Assembly: GCA_025786725.1 (NCBI GenBank)
Contig: JAHLTZ010000002.1
Coordinates: 496,001 to 560,000, forward strand
Direction: 5' to 3'
Length of the DNA: 64,000 nucleotides
Origin: Syncephalis fuscata
Lineage: Eukaryota > Zoopagomycota > Zoopagomycetes > Zoopagales > Piptocephalidaceae
Below are positions 34,493 to 46,509 of the stretch, piece after piece (position 1 is the first letter of the stretch; the number at the start of each line of letters is the position of its first letter). Made by a program: the position numbers and the translations under genes. Below the pieces are notes generated by a model. That model saw only the letters and a program-made list of their open reading frames with translations, had not been told where the DNA came from and made no database searches.

Positions 34493-37400
34493 ATGTTTAC
34501 TGGAGGCGCGAATTACTCGAATGTGCATCCCACTGATCCGACCATTGCTGGTGGAGGCACTAATAGTGTAGCGGTCAGTCATGTACTTAACGAGGCAGCA
34601 GTACAGAATGAAACAGTACGTCAAAATTGCCAGAATCATCCATATTTATCTTCAAACAACAGTAAAAGCACCGGCAGTATTAGTAACCAGCCTATATTAA
34701 CACCACCACCATCATCTAGTCCACATCCCCATCAACAACATCTACAGCAAGTAAAGCAGCAGCAGCAGCAGCAGCAACAACATACACAAACTATGAACCA
34801 TGGCTATCGAAGAGTAAAGACTAGTTATCCACAAGGACCATCGGCACATCAAATTGATTCACAGCGTCGTCCTTCGCAATCAGTAGCACCGGCACATATT
34901 CCTGTATATTGGCGATCAAACGCTGCTGCACCATTACCATCGCCACAGAGCACAAACAGTGTTAATATACCACAGTATAACCAGACAACACGTCAGAATT
35001 ATCCCATATTTTCTGGTGGTCCTAATGGACATTCACCGACTTCACAACAGCCGCCACCTGCAACTATAGCCGTGCCAGCATCACAGTTAGCATATAAGTC
35101 GAATCAGCTACCACAGCAGACGCCGTTTGGCGTAACTTCACCACCACAACACATGTACACTGGGCCGCGTAGTGCTAGTCGGGGACGTGCTCCATTGCCA
35201 CGTGGATTCCATGTTCCATCAACAGATAGTTTTGGTGCACATGCAGCTCAGCATGACAACGGCCCGACTTCAGCTGATGCATCGAATACATCCTATCACA
35301 CGCCAAGTCTACGACAGCGTAGTCTAAGTACTGATGCTACTGCATCACGTATGCCATATTTACGTCCATTGGATGGTAATCGTGGTCGACCCAATATATC
35401 AGATAGTTCATTGGCTCGTGAAAATAACGACCAGCACGCTAAACTAGCTCAAATGCCGACTCGCGATATCCAGCTCTTGTTGAACGTCATCCATTGCCGC
35501 CACTGCCACCTTCCACCTTTTCTCCATCGAATTTAAATATAACCACTGCTAATAATACTACAGCAGACGATGAATGGCCACCTGGTTCATTTGGCCACTA
35601 TCCAATGCCGACAAGTAGTGCTAGTCGACAGTCAGGACGTAAATCACAACAACAGCAACAACAGCAGCGGCCAGTTACTCGTATATCTGCTTCAGCGAAT
35701 CAGTCACCAACTTTTTACCGGCTAATGTATCTGTTACAACTGCATTTGCCAACTGGAGTCATGGATCACGGAATTCAACACCGTCACCTTCTGGATCGCC
35801 TTCTTCTTCAGTGGTAAACAGTCCAGTAGATGGCCGATCGAATACTAATCGAGTTAATACATCTTATTCTGGCTCAATGGGTGCTAGATCGCCTAATCAT
35901 AGCAATGTACCTCCACCACGCCATAGTGGTCCAATGGCTACATTTGGACGTATTATGTCACGTAATAAACAACAGCAACAGCACAGCAGCAGCAACAACA
36001 ACAACAACAACAACAACAACAGCAACAACACAACAACAGCAGTCTATATTAAAGCCACATTCTAAAAATGCAGATTATAAAAATAAATCAATGCTAAAGT
36101 CGGTGGAATATATATGCATAACGATATGACCTTTTTTGGACCATTGGCCGACTTTTCAAAGATCGTTGGACATAGAACACAGTCGCCTAGCAAACTAAAG
36201 GTTAATACACAGACTAATCAGTCGAATGAACATCCCAGAAGACACTCAGTAAGTAGTGTTAATTATTATAATTAAATTGTTTATTAATCTATTAATTAAT
36301 CTACTATCTATTTATTTAGGACGCAGGACTAGCCCATCGATCTCAATTGACGGCTGAAATAATACCGGCCACGGTTGCTGAGGAAGGCGAGCTTACTGTT
36401 TCGCCGTGTGCACCATCTGCACCAGTAGAACGTACAATGGATTGGTCAGATTATGCTCTAGCAAATCATACACCTAAGCCGGCTAAAATAAAAACTGCCA
36501 TACGACAACGTTCTATGGGCGACTTTAAAGCAGCTAAAGAACTGCCGAATGAAGTAGAGGTTCGTCTAGTACTTGATCGTATTAACCGCCCATCGACTTC
36601 AAATACGCAGCATATTGCATCTCATGGACGTGCTGCATCTCATGGACGTGTTGCATTACCAGTAACTAATCCACCAAAACTACGTGACGCACTTGTAGCT
36701 GGCGCATCACCGCAAATTGTACACCAAACACATTCTGGCCATCACATTACGTTAAGCAACAACAATGGTACATCTAGCTCGAATAATAGTCGTGCAGCAC
36801 TGCGACAGGGACTTGTGGCTCCTACTACAACAATATTCAATTCATCGCCACATACAGCGGGAGAACAGCAACCGTATAGAGAGATAGGGGGCGATGTATC
36901 TCCGCTTATGGGTGCATTACCAGCACCTGTACCTGGGGCCTGGACAACACGTACACCACAGCCATCTTCACCGTCAAGAGATGCATCTGTAGCAGCTGCA
37001 CAAGCTTCCTCCGTACTCAAACTACCTGCAGCTATTACTCGGCCAAGCAATGATGGCATAGACAAGCCACAGGTGCCTGGGACCATAACAGCAACTGCAT
37101 CAACAAAAGTATCTGACATACCGGCGATAGATGCACCACAACACAATAGCAAGTCTAAAGAAACTGTTTATTATGGCAAAAATATTGCTAAACAAGTTAA
37201 AATTCGCCATGTCAATGTTCAACTGCCCATGCTTAATATGCAGGTATTAGATAAGCCAGCAAAGCCATCCGAGTTTCAATTTCCTATTCGCGCTACCGAG
37301 GCTGGTCCGCAAGCATTCATGCGTCGTCAGCCTACACTTCGGTCGGTACGTAGCGACGAAAGCTTAGTATCAAGAATTACACCAACAAATTCAATGGATA

Positions 37401-39271
37401 ATGGGTCACGTGATAACATGCTTGGCTGGAGTGCACACCCAGACAGTTTAGGCGCACAAGGACCGCCTATGGCCACCTTGAATTCAGGCATGTTCTGCAC
37501 TCAAACCGTCCGTGTTCCATCGATTCGTCGCACACCTTCGACCAGTAAACCAAATTCTCTATGGGCAAAAAAACCAAAACATCTACAAGCTACCCGTGTG
37601 CTTAGCTCATCGCCTGAACCAATGCCGGGCCAGCAACGTCTATTGAGCCAGCAAATAGCTCAGGCAGAACACTAATGCCATCCATAGGCGACCGAAACTC
37701 AATTGCCGAATCAATGGTCAAGCTACGTCCTTGGAATGAACGGCCATCTACTGACGAAATTTCTCAAAATCTTGACCGCTACTTTCCCGACCACGACTTG
37801 GATCGGCCTATTCTAGATCAAGTTGAAGAGGATGATGAAGGCGTGTCCGACGAAGATATAAGCACAGACGTTACACAGTCTGACATCAGTATTGATCATA
37901 TATCACATTCTTGGCAAGCTTCTGAAACCGGCAATAATAACAACAACACCAATAATAATAATAATAATAACAGTAGCAACGACGACGCTGCATCCACTAG
38001 TCCTTTAGTTTCCGCCCAATTAATACCAGACCATTCCGACGCTTCTCCACTATTGCAACAGCAACAGCTAAATCTACATCAATCGGGTTCTGTCTCATTC
38101 TCTAATGACATAAGCAGTAACGAAATGAATGATAGAATTCTTGATATGCCAGATGGCCAGTCTACAGCCATTCGTAGAGCACATTATAAACTTCGTCGTG
38201 TTATGAATCGTAAAAGCATTCGAGTTGTTGTTCAAGAAGCGCAACAACGGTCGCAAGCTGCATGGGTATCGCCAATAACACCGGTATTTGTTCCAATGTC
38301 CATAACAGCAGCTACCCAAGAGTCAGCCGAATCCGATAATGATAGCCAGTCATCGGGTGATGATTTGCCCAATCCAACACGACGTGCTACTCCCATTAGA
38401 CGGCGTAGTACAATGTTATGGGGATCTAGAGTGGCTGAGTTGCCAAAGAATGGCTCCAATCGTATTCGTCGACGGGATCGTGTCCGTCCAAGTAAGTATC
38501 TCTAATGCACATGTTGCTAAATAGACCTTACTAAACTTTGAATGAAATAGGATTGCCTGTTGCTTTACCTGAGGAAATGGGCAAACAAAGTAAGTTGACT
38601 TGTTTGGCATTAATAATAATAATAATAGATCGACTAACGATTACTGTACTATGTTTATGAATAGCTTCAAAGATTGTATGGGCCCGTGGAAAGCTTATTG
38701 GCAAAGGCAGCTTTGGCCGTGTGTTCATGGCGGTCAACGGTATGTGCGGTGATGTGATGGCTGTGAAACAGGTTGAAGTGCCGCAGATTCAATCTAAACG
38801 CCAGATGGAGAAGCAAGAGCAAATGGTAATATCATTATCGTTTAAATAGTCTATATTAAAATAGTGTACTAATTAAAATGGCTAATATAGATTCTAAAAC
38901 TATACGAAGAAATCAAACTAATGAAAGATTTGGATCATATTAATATTGTGCAATACTTGGGTAAGTGAATAGTTATTTACTTATTTATTATTCAACACCC
39001 ACACTTTCTCTAACATGACTTATAATTATTGTAATAATGTAATTAGGCTTTGAGGTCGATGCTCGTTATATAAACATCTTCCTTGAGTATATTCCAGGTG
39101 GCAGTATTCTTAGCATGGTACGAAAGATGGGATGTGGATTTCCTATGCCGGTAACCAGATCATTTGCTCGTCAAATTCTGTGTGGACTTAAATATCTACA
39201 TGAAAGCGGTATTGTTCACCGAGTAAGTGTTTATTTACTATTGTTTTAATAACATTAATACTAATATTACC

Positions 39272-39321
<50 letters not shown>

Positions 39322-40279
39322 GGATATTAAAGGTGCCAATATTCTTGTAGACTTGCACGGTACGTGTAAAATATCCGATTTTGGTGTATCTCGGCGACGA
39401 GAATATGCCGAGGCATATGAGGAGCGTCAGCTTTCATACCAAGCTCAAGGATCAGTATTTTGGTAAGTGATTTGGATGTAATAGTGGCCATGTTAACTAA
39501 TAATAATAATAATAATAATAATGTAATTTAGGATGGCACCTGAAGTTGTCAAACAGCGTGATTACAGTGCCAAAGTTGATATTTGGTAAGTAATGACTTG
39601 AATTACCATAAATACAACTACTAACTTGTATGCCGTTTTATTATAGGGCGCTTGGCTGTGTAATGGTAGAAATGATTTCGGCAAACTTTCCATGGAGTGG
39701 AGAAAATGAATTCTCTGCCATTTTCAATGTAAGTAGTTATTATTAATATATAGCTATAACAATATTGATTTATTTATTCATTTATACAATTATATACTTA
39801 CAGATTGGTCGAGGAAGAATGCCACCACTTCCGGAGAATATTGATGAACAGGCAGATGCATTTATGAAACGATGCTTTATTGCGTAAGTATACACATTTA
39901 CATTATACATCAACGTATAAGTTTGTATTTGAATAGTTGTATTAACATTAATTATAGCGATTCTACTGAAAGGCCTACTGCAGAAGAGTTGCTAAGTGAT
40001 CCATTTTGCGAAAAGGATTTGACCTATCGATTTGAAGATTATATTGTACCGCCTGAGGTAAATACCATTATATAACTATTGTAATCTAGTATTAATTAGT
40101 TTTATCAATAGGATTGTAGCGATAATGACGATAATGACGACGATTACGATGATGACGACGATTATTACGGTGATACATCTTTTAATGATACGTCATTCAA
40201 TAATAGTCGTAATTACGGCGAAGATATGCTAAATGACGACGGAGATGACGATGAAAATGACAAAAGCTTGATTAACTAG
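34493..40279 (+). CDS. MAPKKK of the Bck1/Ste11 class
   Basis: MAP kinase kinase kinase, probably of the cell-wall-integrity branch. Twelve exons: 34493-36248, 36320-38491, 38551-38589, 38665-38825, 38891-38960, 39047-39222, 39323-39462, 39532-39585, 39647-39728, 39804-39883, 39958-40057, 40112-40279. Allowing for six missing bases it codes 1,667 aa. A 1,300-residue low-complexity N-terminus (Gln runs, Ser/Pro/Asn-rich) precedes the kinase: GKLIGKGSFGRVF, MAVKQVEV, KDLDHINIVQYLGFE, IVHR-DIKGANIL, SDFGVSRR, WMAPEVVKQRDYSAKVDIW. LDHINIVQYLGFE is closest to Bck1. Unusually, a very acidic tail of about 56 residues follows the kinase, which ends the protein in most Bck1/Ste11 members. Frame breaks: about 35475, 35716, 35983, 36030, 36090 and 37670. 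Confidence 0.9.
35970..36042 (+). repeat. CAA/CAG (poly-Gln) tract in the MAPKKK
   Basis: About 25 CAA/CAG codons. Two places read CA-CA (35982-35984 and 36029-36031), where one base is missing from the triplet rhythm. The tract is otherwise regular, and the single-base gaps shift it into Asn/Ser/Thr frames. Confidence 0.8.
39274..39320 (+). repeat. (ATT)n microsatellite next to a 3' splice site
   Basis: About 15 ATT triplets run directly into the acceptor TTATTAG of MAPKKK intron 6. A second triplet run, (TAA)n at 39497-39522, sits in intron 7. Confidence 0.9.
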
Positions 40280-41140
40280 CGTAATAGCGCTTAGACTGTA
40301 GTTATAGCTACAATTGTCGTTTTATATACACCACACACCCATTCACATATACATATACATAGATATCATATTTGACAATCATTATTGTTTACAACAACCG
40401 TATTAACTTGTCAATATGATTTTGATTGTAGTATTACAGAAGGATGAATAGATTTTCACCTGCCAAATTATTGTTTTGCTATTGCGTATTTCTATTATTT
40501 AAAGCCATTAGGCCCCCTTTCAATTACACAATATTTTCTATTAAAATAAATGATTATTATTATTATGGATTCGTATATCCTATACTCATAAATATCATTC
40601 TATCCATATATGCTTCGACGTGCTTTCTTATTTTACTTGATGCATTATATGCATTATAACTCTAATGCTACTTATTATACACTTTCTTGTACATTCGTCC
40701 TACTATATGCCGTTGTTATTTGCTTAGTTTTACTCTGTTTGCAATGTTTATCAGTTTTTTTTGGATTTATTAATGATAAACCCTGACGAGTCTCGCTTAT
40801 TTTGTTAATGCGTATAGGCACGCTAGCCTCGACATTATTAGCTATGCCTTGTCGTTGTGTACTCATTCTAGTGTATATATAATATATTTTATAATAGTTA
40901 CACGCTATTCATAACTGCTGATCATTTAACTCTGGTTCACTATTATCAAGCTTCAATTTGTATGAGCATACAATGGTAACAATAATAATAATAAATGGAT
41001 GGATGGTCTAGAGGATATATGCGTATTGGATAATAAATCTACAATGTCAAGTATTTTATACCCACTTCTTTTTTATTACCCTTCGCCATCATAGCCTATA
41101 TTTGTATATTGTTTTTGCAAACTATAAGTAATTCATCACA
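40280..41140. other. Intergenic region with repeat A fragments
   Basis: Holds the 3' flank of the MAPKKK, fragments of repeat A (40555-40710 and, inverted, 40985-41075) and the promoter of the DUF4604 gene. The 63-codon minus-strand frame at 40675-40866 looks like chance. Confidence 0.5.
40985..41075 (-). repeat. Dispersed repeat family A, fragment
   Basis: Reverse complement carries TAGATTTATTATCCAATACG, identical to a phrase in copy 2 at 10262-10445, followed by a CATATA-rich continuation. A loosely related plus-strand piece lies at about 40555-40710 (ATATGCTTC...TGCTTTCTTA). Confidence 0.5.
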
Positions 41141-41728
41141 ATGAGCAATAGACATAGCAATTCCAATCGCTTGACGTACACTGCAGAGACGCCAAAGTTT
41201 CTTCGTGGTCTGGTCAACTCTTTACCTAATGCACGAAATACACTCCCATCTACGCTATTAGGTCACATATCCGATCCAAATGATAACACGGGGAATGACA
41301 ATAATAAGAAACTAAATAGGGTTGGCAATGAAGAAGAGCAAGAGACAGAAGAACCTACCGGGCTAGCAGGAGAATGGGACGGACCCGAGGAAGAACGACC
41401 GCAGATAGTAGTACTGCGTAAAGGAAAACATTTATCAGAAGAGGCGGTTGAGCGCGAACTTGGTATTACTAAAGAAGGTACAAATAAACGATCAAGAAAC
41501 AGTGCCACTGCCACCGAAGACGACAACAATAAAAGCGACGAAGATAATGACGATAAACGAGGTGAAGCCGTGGCCGAAGATGGCCGCTTATTATTTAGAC
41601 CGCCAAAGAAAACAAAATCAACCAGTGCTAACAAATTCAATGCGGAAGGTAATAAGAAAAGTAAAAAGCAACGCAAATCGCAAAAGACCTCTAGTAAATT
41701 ATTGTCATTTGATACAGAAGATGCATAA
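41141..41728 (+). CDS. DUF4604 family protein (KIAA1143 homologue)
   Basis: Single exon, 195 aa. It matches the family at both ends: the start (RLTYTAETPKFLRGL) resembles the SYV-PAEPAFL segment of animal KIAA1143, then RPQIVVLRKGKHLSEEAVE, then GRLLFRPPKK, and the conserved C-terminus SSKLLSFDTEDA. The middle is acidic and Lys/Asp-rich and is probably disordered. Function in any organism is poorly defined; a nuclear, RNA-related role is likely. The next gene on the same strand, MPP6, starts 335 bp downstream with its own leader. Confidence 0.85.
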   Translation: MSNRHSNSNRLTYTAETPKFLRGLVNSLPNARNTLPSTLLGHISDPNDNTGNDNNKKLNRVGNEEEQETEEPTGLAGEWDGPEEERPQIVVLRKGKHLSEEAVERELGITKEGTNKRSRNSATATEDDNNKSDEDNDDKRGEAVAEDGRLLFRPPKKTKSTSANKFNAEGNKKSKKQRKSQKTSSKLLSFDTEDA

Positions 41729-42063
41729 CAATAAATAAAAGCATTAAATATAATAAAGTATATAGCAAAGTTGAACAGCAACTATTATTATGCTAATAAA
41801 TGATTAGAGATGACATGTAATTAGATTTAATTATTCACTAGTAGAAATGATTTAATCAATATTGATTACAGATTACAATTTACCTAACGTGTCAAGTGTT
41901 GCTACAAATACAATGTTCAGTATGTGTTGAGTGAATACAGTATACGATTATTCTTAATAAAACACAAATAAATAGTTGCTAAAATCTGTGTGCTTTCTAA
42001 ATATTGTCGCAAAAAAAAACTAAATATTGTTTTTACTGTATTTTGTTCACGTAGTTAGTTACA
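41729..42063. other. Short intergenic region
   Basis: AT-rich 3' flank of the DUF4604 gene and 5' flank of the MPP6 gene. Nothing else is seen. Confidence 0.5.
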
Positions 42064-42884
42064 ATGGCAACACCCACCGAATCACGCCAGCTCTCTTCTT
42101 CGCTGATGGGTATGAAGGTAAATTGACCGATAAATTTATAGAAATAGCTGTCATGACCAATGTACAAATAATCTATAGTTTATGCAACGTCAACGTGAAA
42201 AAGAAGAACAGCAACGATTAGAAAAGGAGGAGCAGCGGGCCATCACCGAATCACACTGGAGAATTCAATATAAAGAAAAAGAAGAAGAAAACTCTGATGC
42301 ACCGCGAGTAGCCACCTCTTTTGCGTAAGTAATTCTTGAAAGAAACTAGTAGAAATGATTGAATAAACATACACACACATATATATATATATATAGACGA
42401 ACAAAATCAATACCTAGTCTATTGGCGTTTGAATCGGCGGGATTCCATGGTCGGCAGTCATTTAGACAATTTAACAAAGAAATAGAGGTAGATAGCGATA
42501 CCGGTATAGTTGGTATTGACTAATGGTTCGCAACACTTGTAGAGTTTGGCTTATAGCACAGCGGAAAAGCAGCAGTCAGAACGAGAGGAAGAGCAAGAGA
42601 AACGTATGGGTGTTTCTGATGAACAAATGGCTGGATGGTATGCTAAGCGTGGAGAGCAACAGCCAAACGGCAATAGTAAAACAGCAAAAGATCGTAAAAA
42701 GCGCCAGAATAAACGTACACGGAGCGATGAAAAAGTGGCATTACCTCAGCAAGAGACGTTCAATGATTCCAAAAGACGCAACACTAAAGAAGTATCAGCA
42801 GCAGTGGCATCCGATCGTGAAATGCCTATAGATGCTCGCGGTGATGGATTCTTAAAACCGAGTCTATCCGCTAATGATGAATGA
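42064..42884 (+). CDS. mpp6: M-phase phosphoprotein 6 homologue (nuclear exosome cofactor)
   Basis: Four exons: 42064-42117, 42179-42324, 42397-42487, 42543-42884. They give 210 aa with no frame problem. The first exon ends LMGMK and the second starts FMQRQREKEEQ, together forming the hallmark start of MPP6 (LSKNLLRMKFMQR in human). A middle block, SLLAFESAGFHGRQSFRQFN, corresponds to the conserved SFRGFNPEVE region. The C-terminus has basic KKRQNKRTRSDEK and ends GDGFLKPSL, again like the human KKMFLKP tail. MPP6 binds Rrp6 and the Mtr4 helicase and helps the nuclear exosome degrade and trim RNA. The acceptor of intron 2 is preceded by a (TA)n run. Confidence 0.9.
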
Positions 42885-43424
42885 ATGAATAACAGTAATG
42901 TTAATTATTAGTACAAATAATATTAACTAAAGTAAATTAAATATCATTTTATTACGTGAACAATGTAAATGTTAAAATAAATGATCAGTAAAGTATTCCT
43001 CCATACAGTTATGCATTGACCATAGAGTTTACAATTCAATAGTTGTAAAATTATTTCTAACTACTCAGTTTTGCAGTTTATTACACTTTTTACATGCCAA
43101 ATCCGTCTAATTTCACTTTTAGCAGCAGACCATTAGTATGATAATTAGTTATTTTTCCATTGACTCATTTTGATGGTCGGTACAAGCTATTGTCACGATT
43201 AGTAGATATGGCGCTATTGTACTTTGACTTCCACATTTTTATTTATCCATTTCACCTTTCAACACTTTTAGATACAATTAAACATTCATTCATTACTATA
43301 ACATGTATAACATTGCATCCAACATTAATTAATTTATGTGTAATTATCCACACAATAATGTAATTAAATATGCACTAAATGCAACAGTAGAAAATTGGAA
43401 AATAAAACAGACCATTCAAACGCA

Positions 43425-43720
43425 ACAATCCATGCTGTACGTAGATGTAACAACAGCAAATGCGGAATGACATGGAATTGCAGCCATAAGGCTTCTATTG
43501 ATATTTGATCAATCTTTCTACACATGGCCAACTACAACAATGATCGGCTTTAAATGTTCCAAAGAAATCAAATAGTACATTCATTGTTTATTTAAATGTT
43601 AATATTATTAGCAATAGGAAGTAATATAGCTATGTTGTGTATAACGGCATGACTTCAATTAGAACGAATTTTGCTTTGGGGACTCAGAAGTGGGACTTGG
43701 AGTAAATATCAACCAGTAGA
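43425..43720 (+). repeat. Dispersed repeat family C, copy 2
   Basis: First module (43440-43600) matches 3690-3850 directly. Second module (43610-43720) matches 3868-3970 in reverse complement, including CTATGTTGTGTATAACGGC. Confidence 0.6.
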
Positions 43721-43803
43721 TATAATCGCACATTTATTTTTAAACAGCAAGAAGGCCTGCAGCTATGGATGAATGATTACCATTTGTGTACCCATACTAT
43801 TGC

Positions 43804-43854
43804 AAAATCATCCTAAAACGGAACGATCCTTGAGGGGTCCGTTTTAATGATTTT
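43804..43854. repeat. Long imperfect inverted repeat
   Basis: Arms AAAATCATCCTAAAACGGA and TCCGTTTTAATGATTTT pair over about 16 bp with a small bulge. The loop is GC-rich (CGATCCTTGAGGGG region). It could be a cruciform or RNA hairpin, or the tip of a small foldback element. Confidence 0.6.
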
Positions 43855-44420
43855 ATTCGACCATTAAATAAAACAGACACTATAACCACGATTGTACAAA
43901 ACAAACAGTTGAAATGTATAATTGCTTTAATTTACTTATTTCCATTTGAAATCGCACTAATGGCTTATGCTGTCCGTTCAAACATTGCTGACGCAACAAT
44001 ACTTAGCAAAGGTTTGCTATTATCAACATTGGTGACTGACACTCGAGCGAAACAGATACCTGTTCGATAATTACTCTTTTGGGAAAGCTATATGACCTTT
44101 GTGATCGCACGTCCATTCTCCGGTGCTTGCTGCAAATACTAAAGGGTGGTACACGGCCCAAAATGAACCGCCATGTGGAATGAGGTGCAGCTATGGAATT
44201 ATCTATATCTAAAAGACGACTTGTATAGAATTATGCAAGCTTGCCACATATAAAACAACGGGATAGACTCCATATGGGCGCGGTCAACATACGGCAGTGT
44301 TTGTTTTCCTATTTCTTTTACTTTACATTTATTTAAAATCAGTATACTTTTTGTGACTTAGTTTATTTGTTATTCCATTTTGTTTAATACCCGTCGACAA
44401 ATCGCGGATGCGCTACCATC

Positions 44421-45910
44421 ATGCGATTTGATACAGCCCCGCCTTTCGCGCCCTATTGCGACTATTCTGTCAATTTCCGCGATTGTGAGGGTGAGCAGAC
44501 ACATTTTATTATATTTATTGTTGGTGCAGTACTTCACGTTATGTTCATCATTATCGGCTGCTATACCGCATTTTATGCCCGTTTGTCGCTTGGCGTGATG
44601 GGCACACAAGATAGCAGCAGAGAAAGTCGGTGTAATGGCGATGGTGGTGGCAACAGCGATGCTTCCATGGGGGATGATAGGTCTCGGATGATACGGCAAC
44701 CAATGAAACTATCCAACATCATGTGGGTCGTATTTCTGATTGTTCGGCTTGTACATATTACACTATGCATGCTGGAAATTGTTCCGCTATTATCAGTGCG
44801 AATGACCTTTATGTCACTCTCGCTGGCCTTTGGCTACTATGCTATTTTTATTTTTGCCGCGGGAGTTATTGAAACGGTGCATTTGACCGTTGGACGGACG
44901 CTTTATCAGCAGAAATCGTATTTTTACCAACCAATACGGCTACGTGTGTTTTCTTCTCGGATAGTCATTTGGTTTCTTGCCACGCTAGTAGCTGCAACAA
45001 CCCTGGGTCATCTTGCATTCATGTATGTAGCAGGAAAGCGTGGGCAGGAGGGCGATTGGGATAGTTACACACATCATGTGCAATACGGCTGGGCCGTATG
45101 GTCTGTTAGCTATGTGATTGTTGGCGTTTTATACGCTTACTACGCCATTATACTTACCATGACACTGCAACAACTTATTCCTCAGAAACTCGACTATAAA
45201 ACTAAAGCAGCTCATTATGAGCAAAGTTCACACAGCCATCAGCCAAGCAGTTTATCTAAATTAACTGCTATTACAAATAAAGTCCGCGCTTTTTTCCGTG
45301 GCAATAAAACCAACAAAATGAGTTCTACTCACTCAAAAAAGCATGGCGGTGGATTTACTAACGACGACAGCGATTGGTATCCAGATGCTATGTACATGCA
45401 TAACAATATATCCAATCAAATATCGTTGAAGGAGCCAAATACTGTCGAGGTTACCGTAGCTCAGATAGAGCTGAATGAACGTATCAAGTCCATTAAAAGA
45501 CTAAGAAGTATTTTGTATTATCTTTTATTTGTTTACATAGCCGGTATTATCTCGGTATTTTTATGGGGATTTGGTATAAAAGCATTACTGACCATGCCGA
45601 TCTTTAATCGGATCATGGAGATACTTTACGTTGCCGTGCTTTTCCCGGGATTATCCTTTGGCATATTCTACGCCATTGGCAGATTGAACGGGCACGGAGG
45701 CACAAAGAACAGCTTTCATCGATGGGACGCCAAAAAAAATTATGGGTACTAAGCCAAAGGCCAAAAAGCGACATGCTAACAAACAACGAATCTTTTTTCT
45801 ATAACGATTACGATGACTACGATGATGATAACAAAAATTTTAATCGACGATTATCAGATCCCAATGATATTCACTCTCCAGTATCTCCATCGCTTCCACT
45901 ATCATTTTAA
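44421..45910 (+). CDS. Seven-transmembrane protein, receptor-like
   Basis: Family not recognised. The uninterrupted frame 44421-45752 gives 443 aa with seven hydrophobic helices (about residues 29-51, 99-121, 129-151, 180-204, 224-248, 363-385, 398-420). A loop of about 115 residues lies between helices 5 and 6, a layout like G-protein-coupled receptors. The frame stops right after a run of eight A's (45732-45739). One more A would continue it to 45910, adding a 53-residue Asp/Ser/Asn-rich tail ending SPVSPSLPLSF, which looks like a regulatory receptor tail. I list the longer form as likely. The N-terminus has a Cys at 13 and at 22 and no signal peptide. Single exon. Confidence 0.72.
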
Positions 45911-46509
45911 GTAAAGCTCTCGTGTTAAATTGCTGATGCTATATTGTAATAAAATCATATTGTTGTTTTTTAATTTATATAAAATATTTTTTATACAAAA
46001 TCTGTCTAGTAAATGAGCAATAAACTCAACTTCAAGTGAATCTATAATAAAACGTATAAATCTATTATTACCATATTTGGCAATTATAAATTAGCTTTTT
46101 TCTCACATTAAAGAATTGTAATTGCATCCTTTTTACCATCTCCAGGTGTCATTTTCCACTTACGTGAAATACCCATGTATAATTAATTAGCCTTTTTTAT
46201 AATAAATACCAACTAAAATTCTTTAAATTGTACTGTTCACACATTTTTATATCAGTAATATAATATATAGTTAGTTTTGTAGTAATCAGCCATTTGTTAA
46301 TCATTTAAATCTTTATAATTTTATATTCTATTTATAAATAAAACAATGGCAATATCACTTTTTAATAAATATACGCAATCGTGTAACTATAATTGCATGA
46401 ATAGGCCAAAATAACCATGATCATGCAACGGCCCTTTCTTTCCGCTTATGTCTCTATTGCTCTTTTGTCTATTACATATTAATTTTAGTGCAACTATTTC
46501 TAGTCAACT
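45911..46509. other. AT-rich intergenic region
   Basis: 3' flank of the 7TM gene and promoter of the F-box gene. No repeat, RNA gene or open frame of note. Confidence 0.5.

Larger units (their letters stand above)
42885..44420. other. Intergenic region with repeat C and a hairpin
   Basis: No gene seen in 1.5 kb. Contains repeat C copy 2 (43425-43720), the hairpin at 43804-43854, and the promoter of the 7TM gene. Confidence 0.55.

Noticed and set aside
40675-40866. 63-codon minus-strand frame
   Set aside because: Overlaps repeat A-related sequence and has no protein family resemblance.
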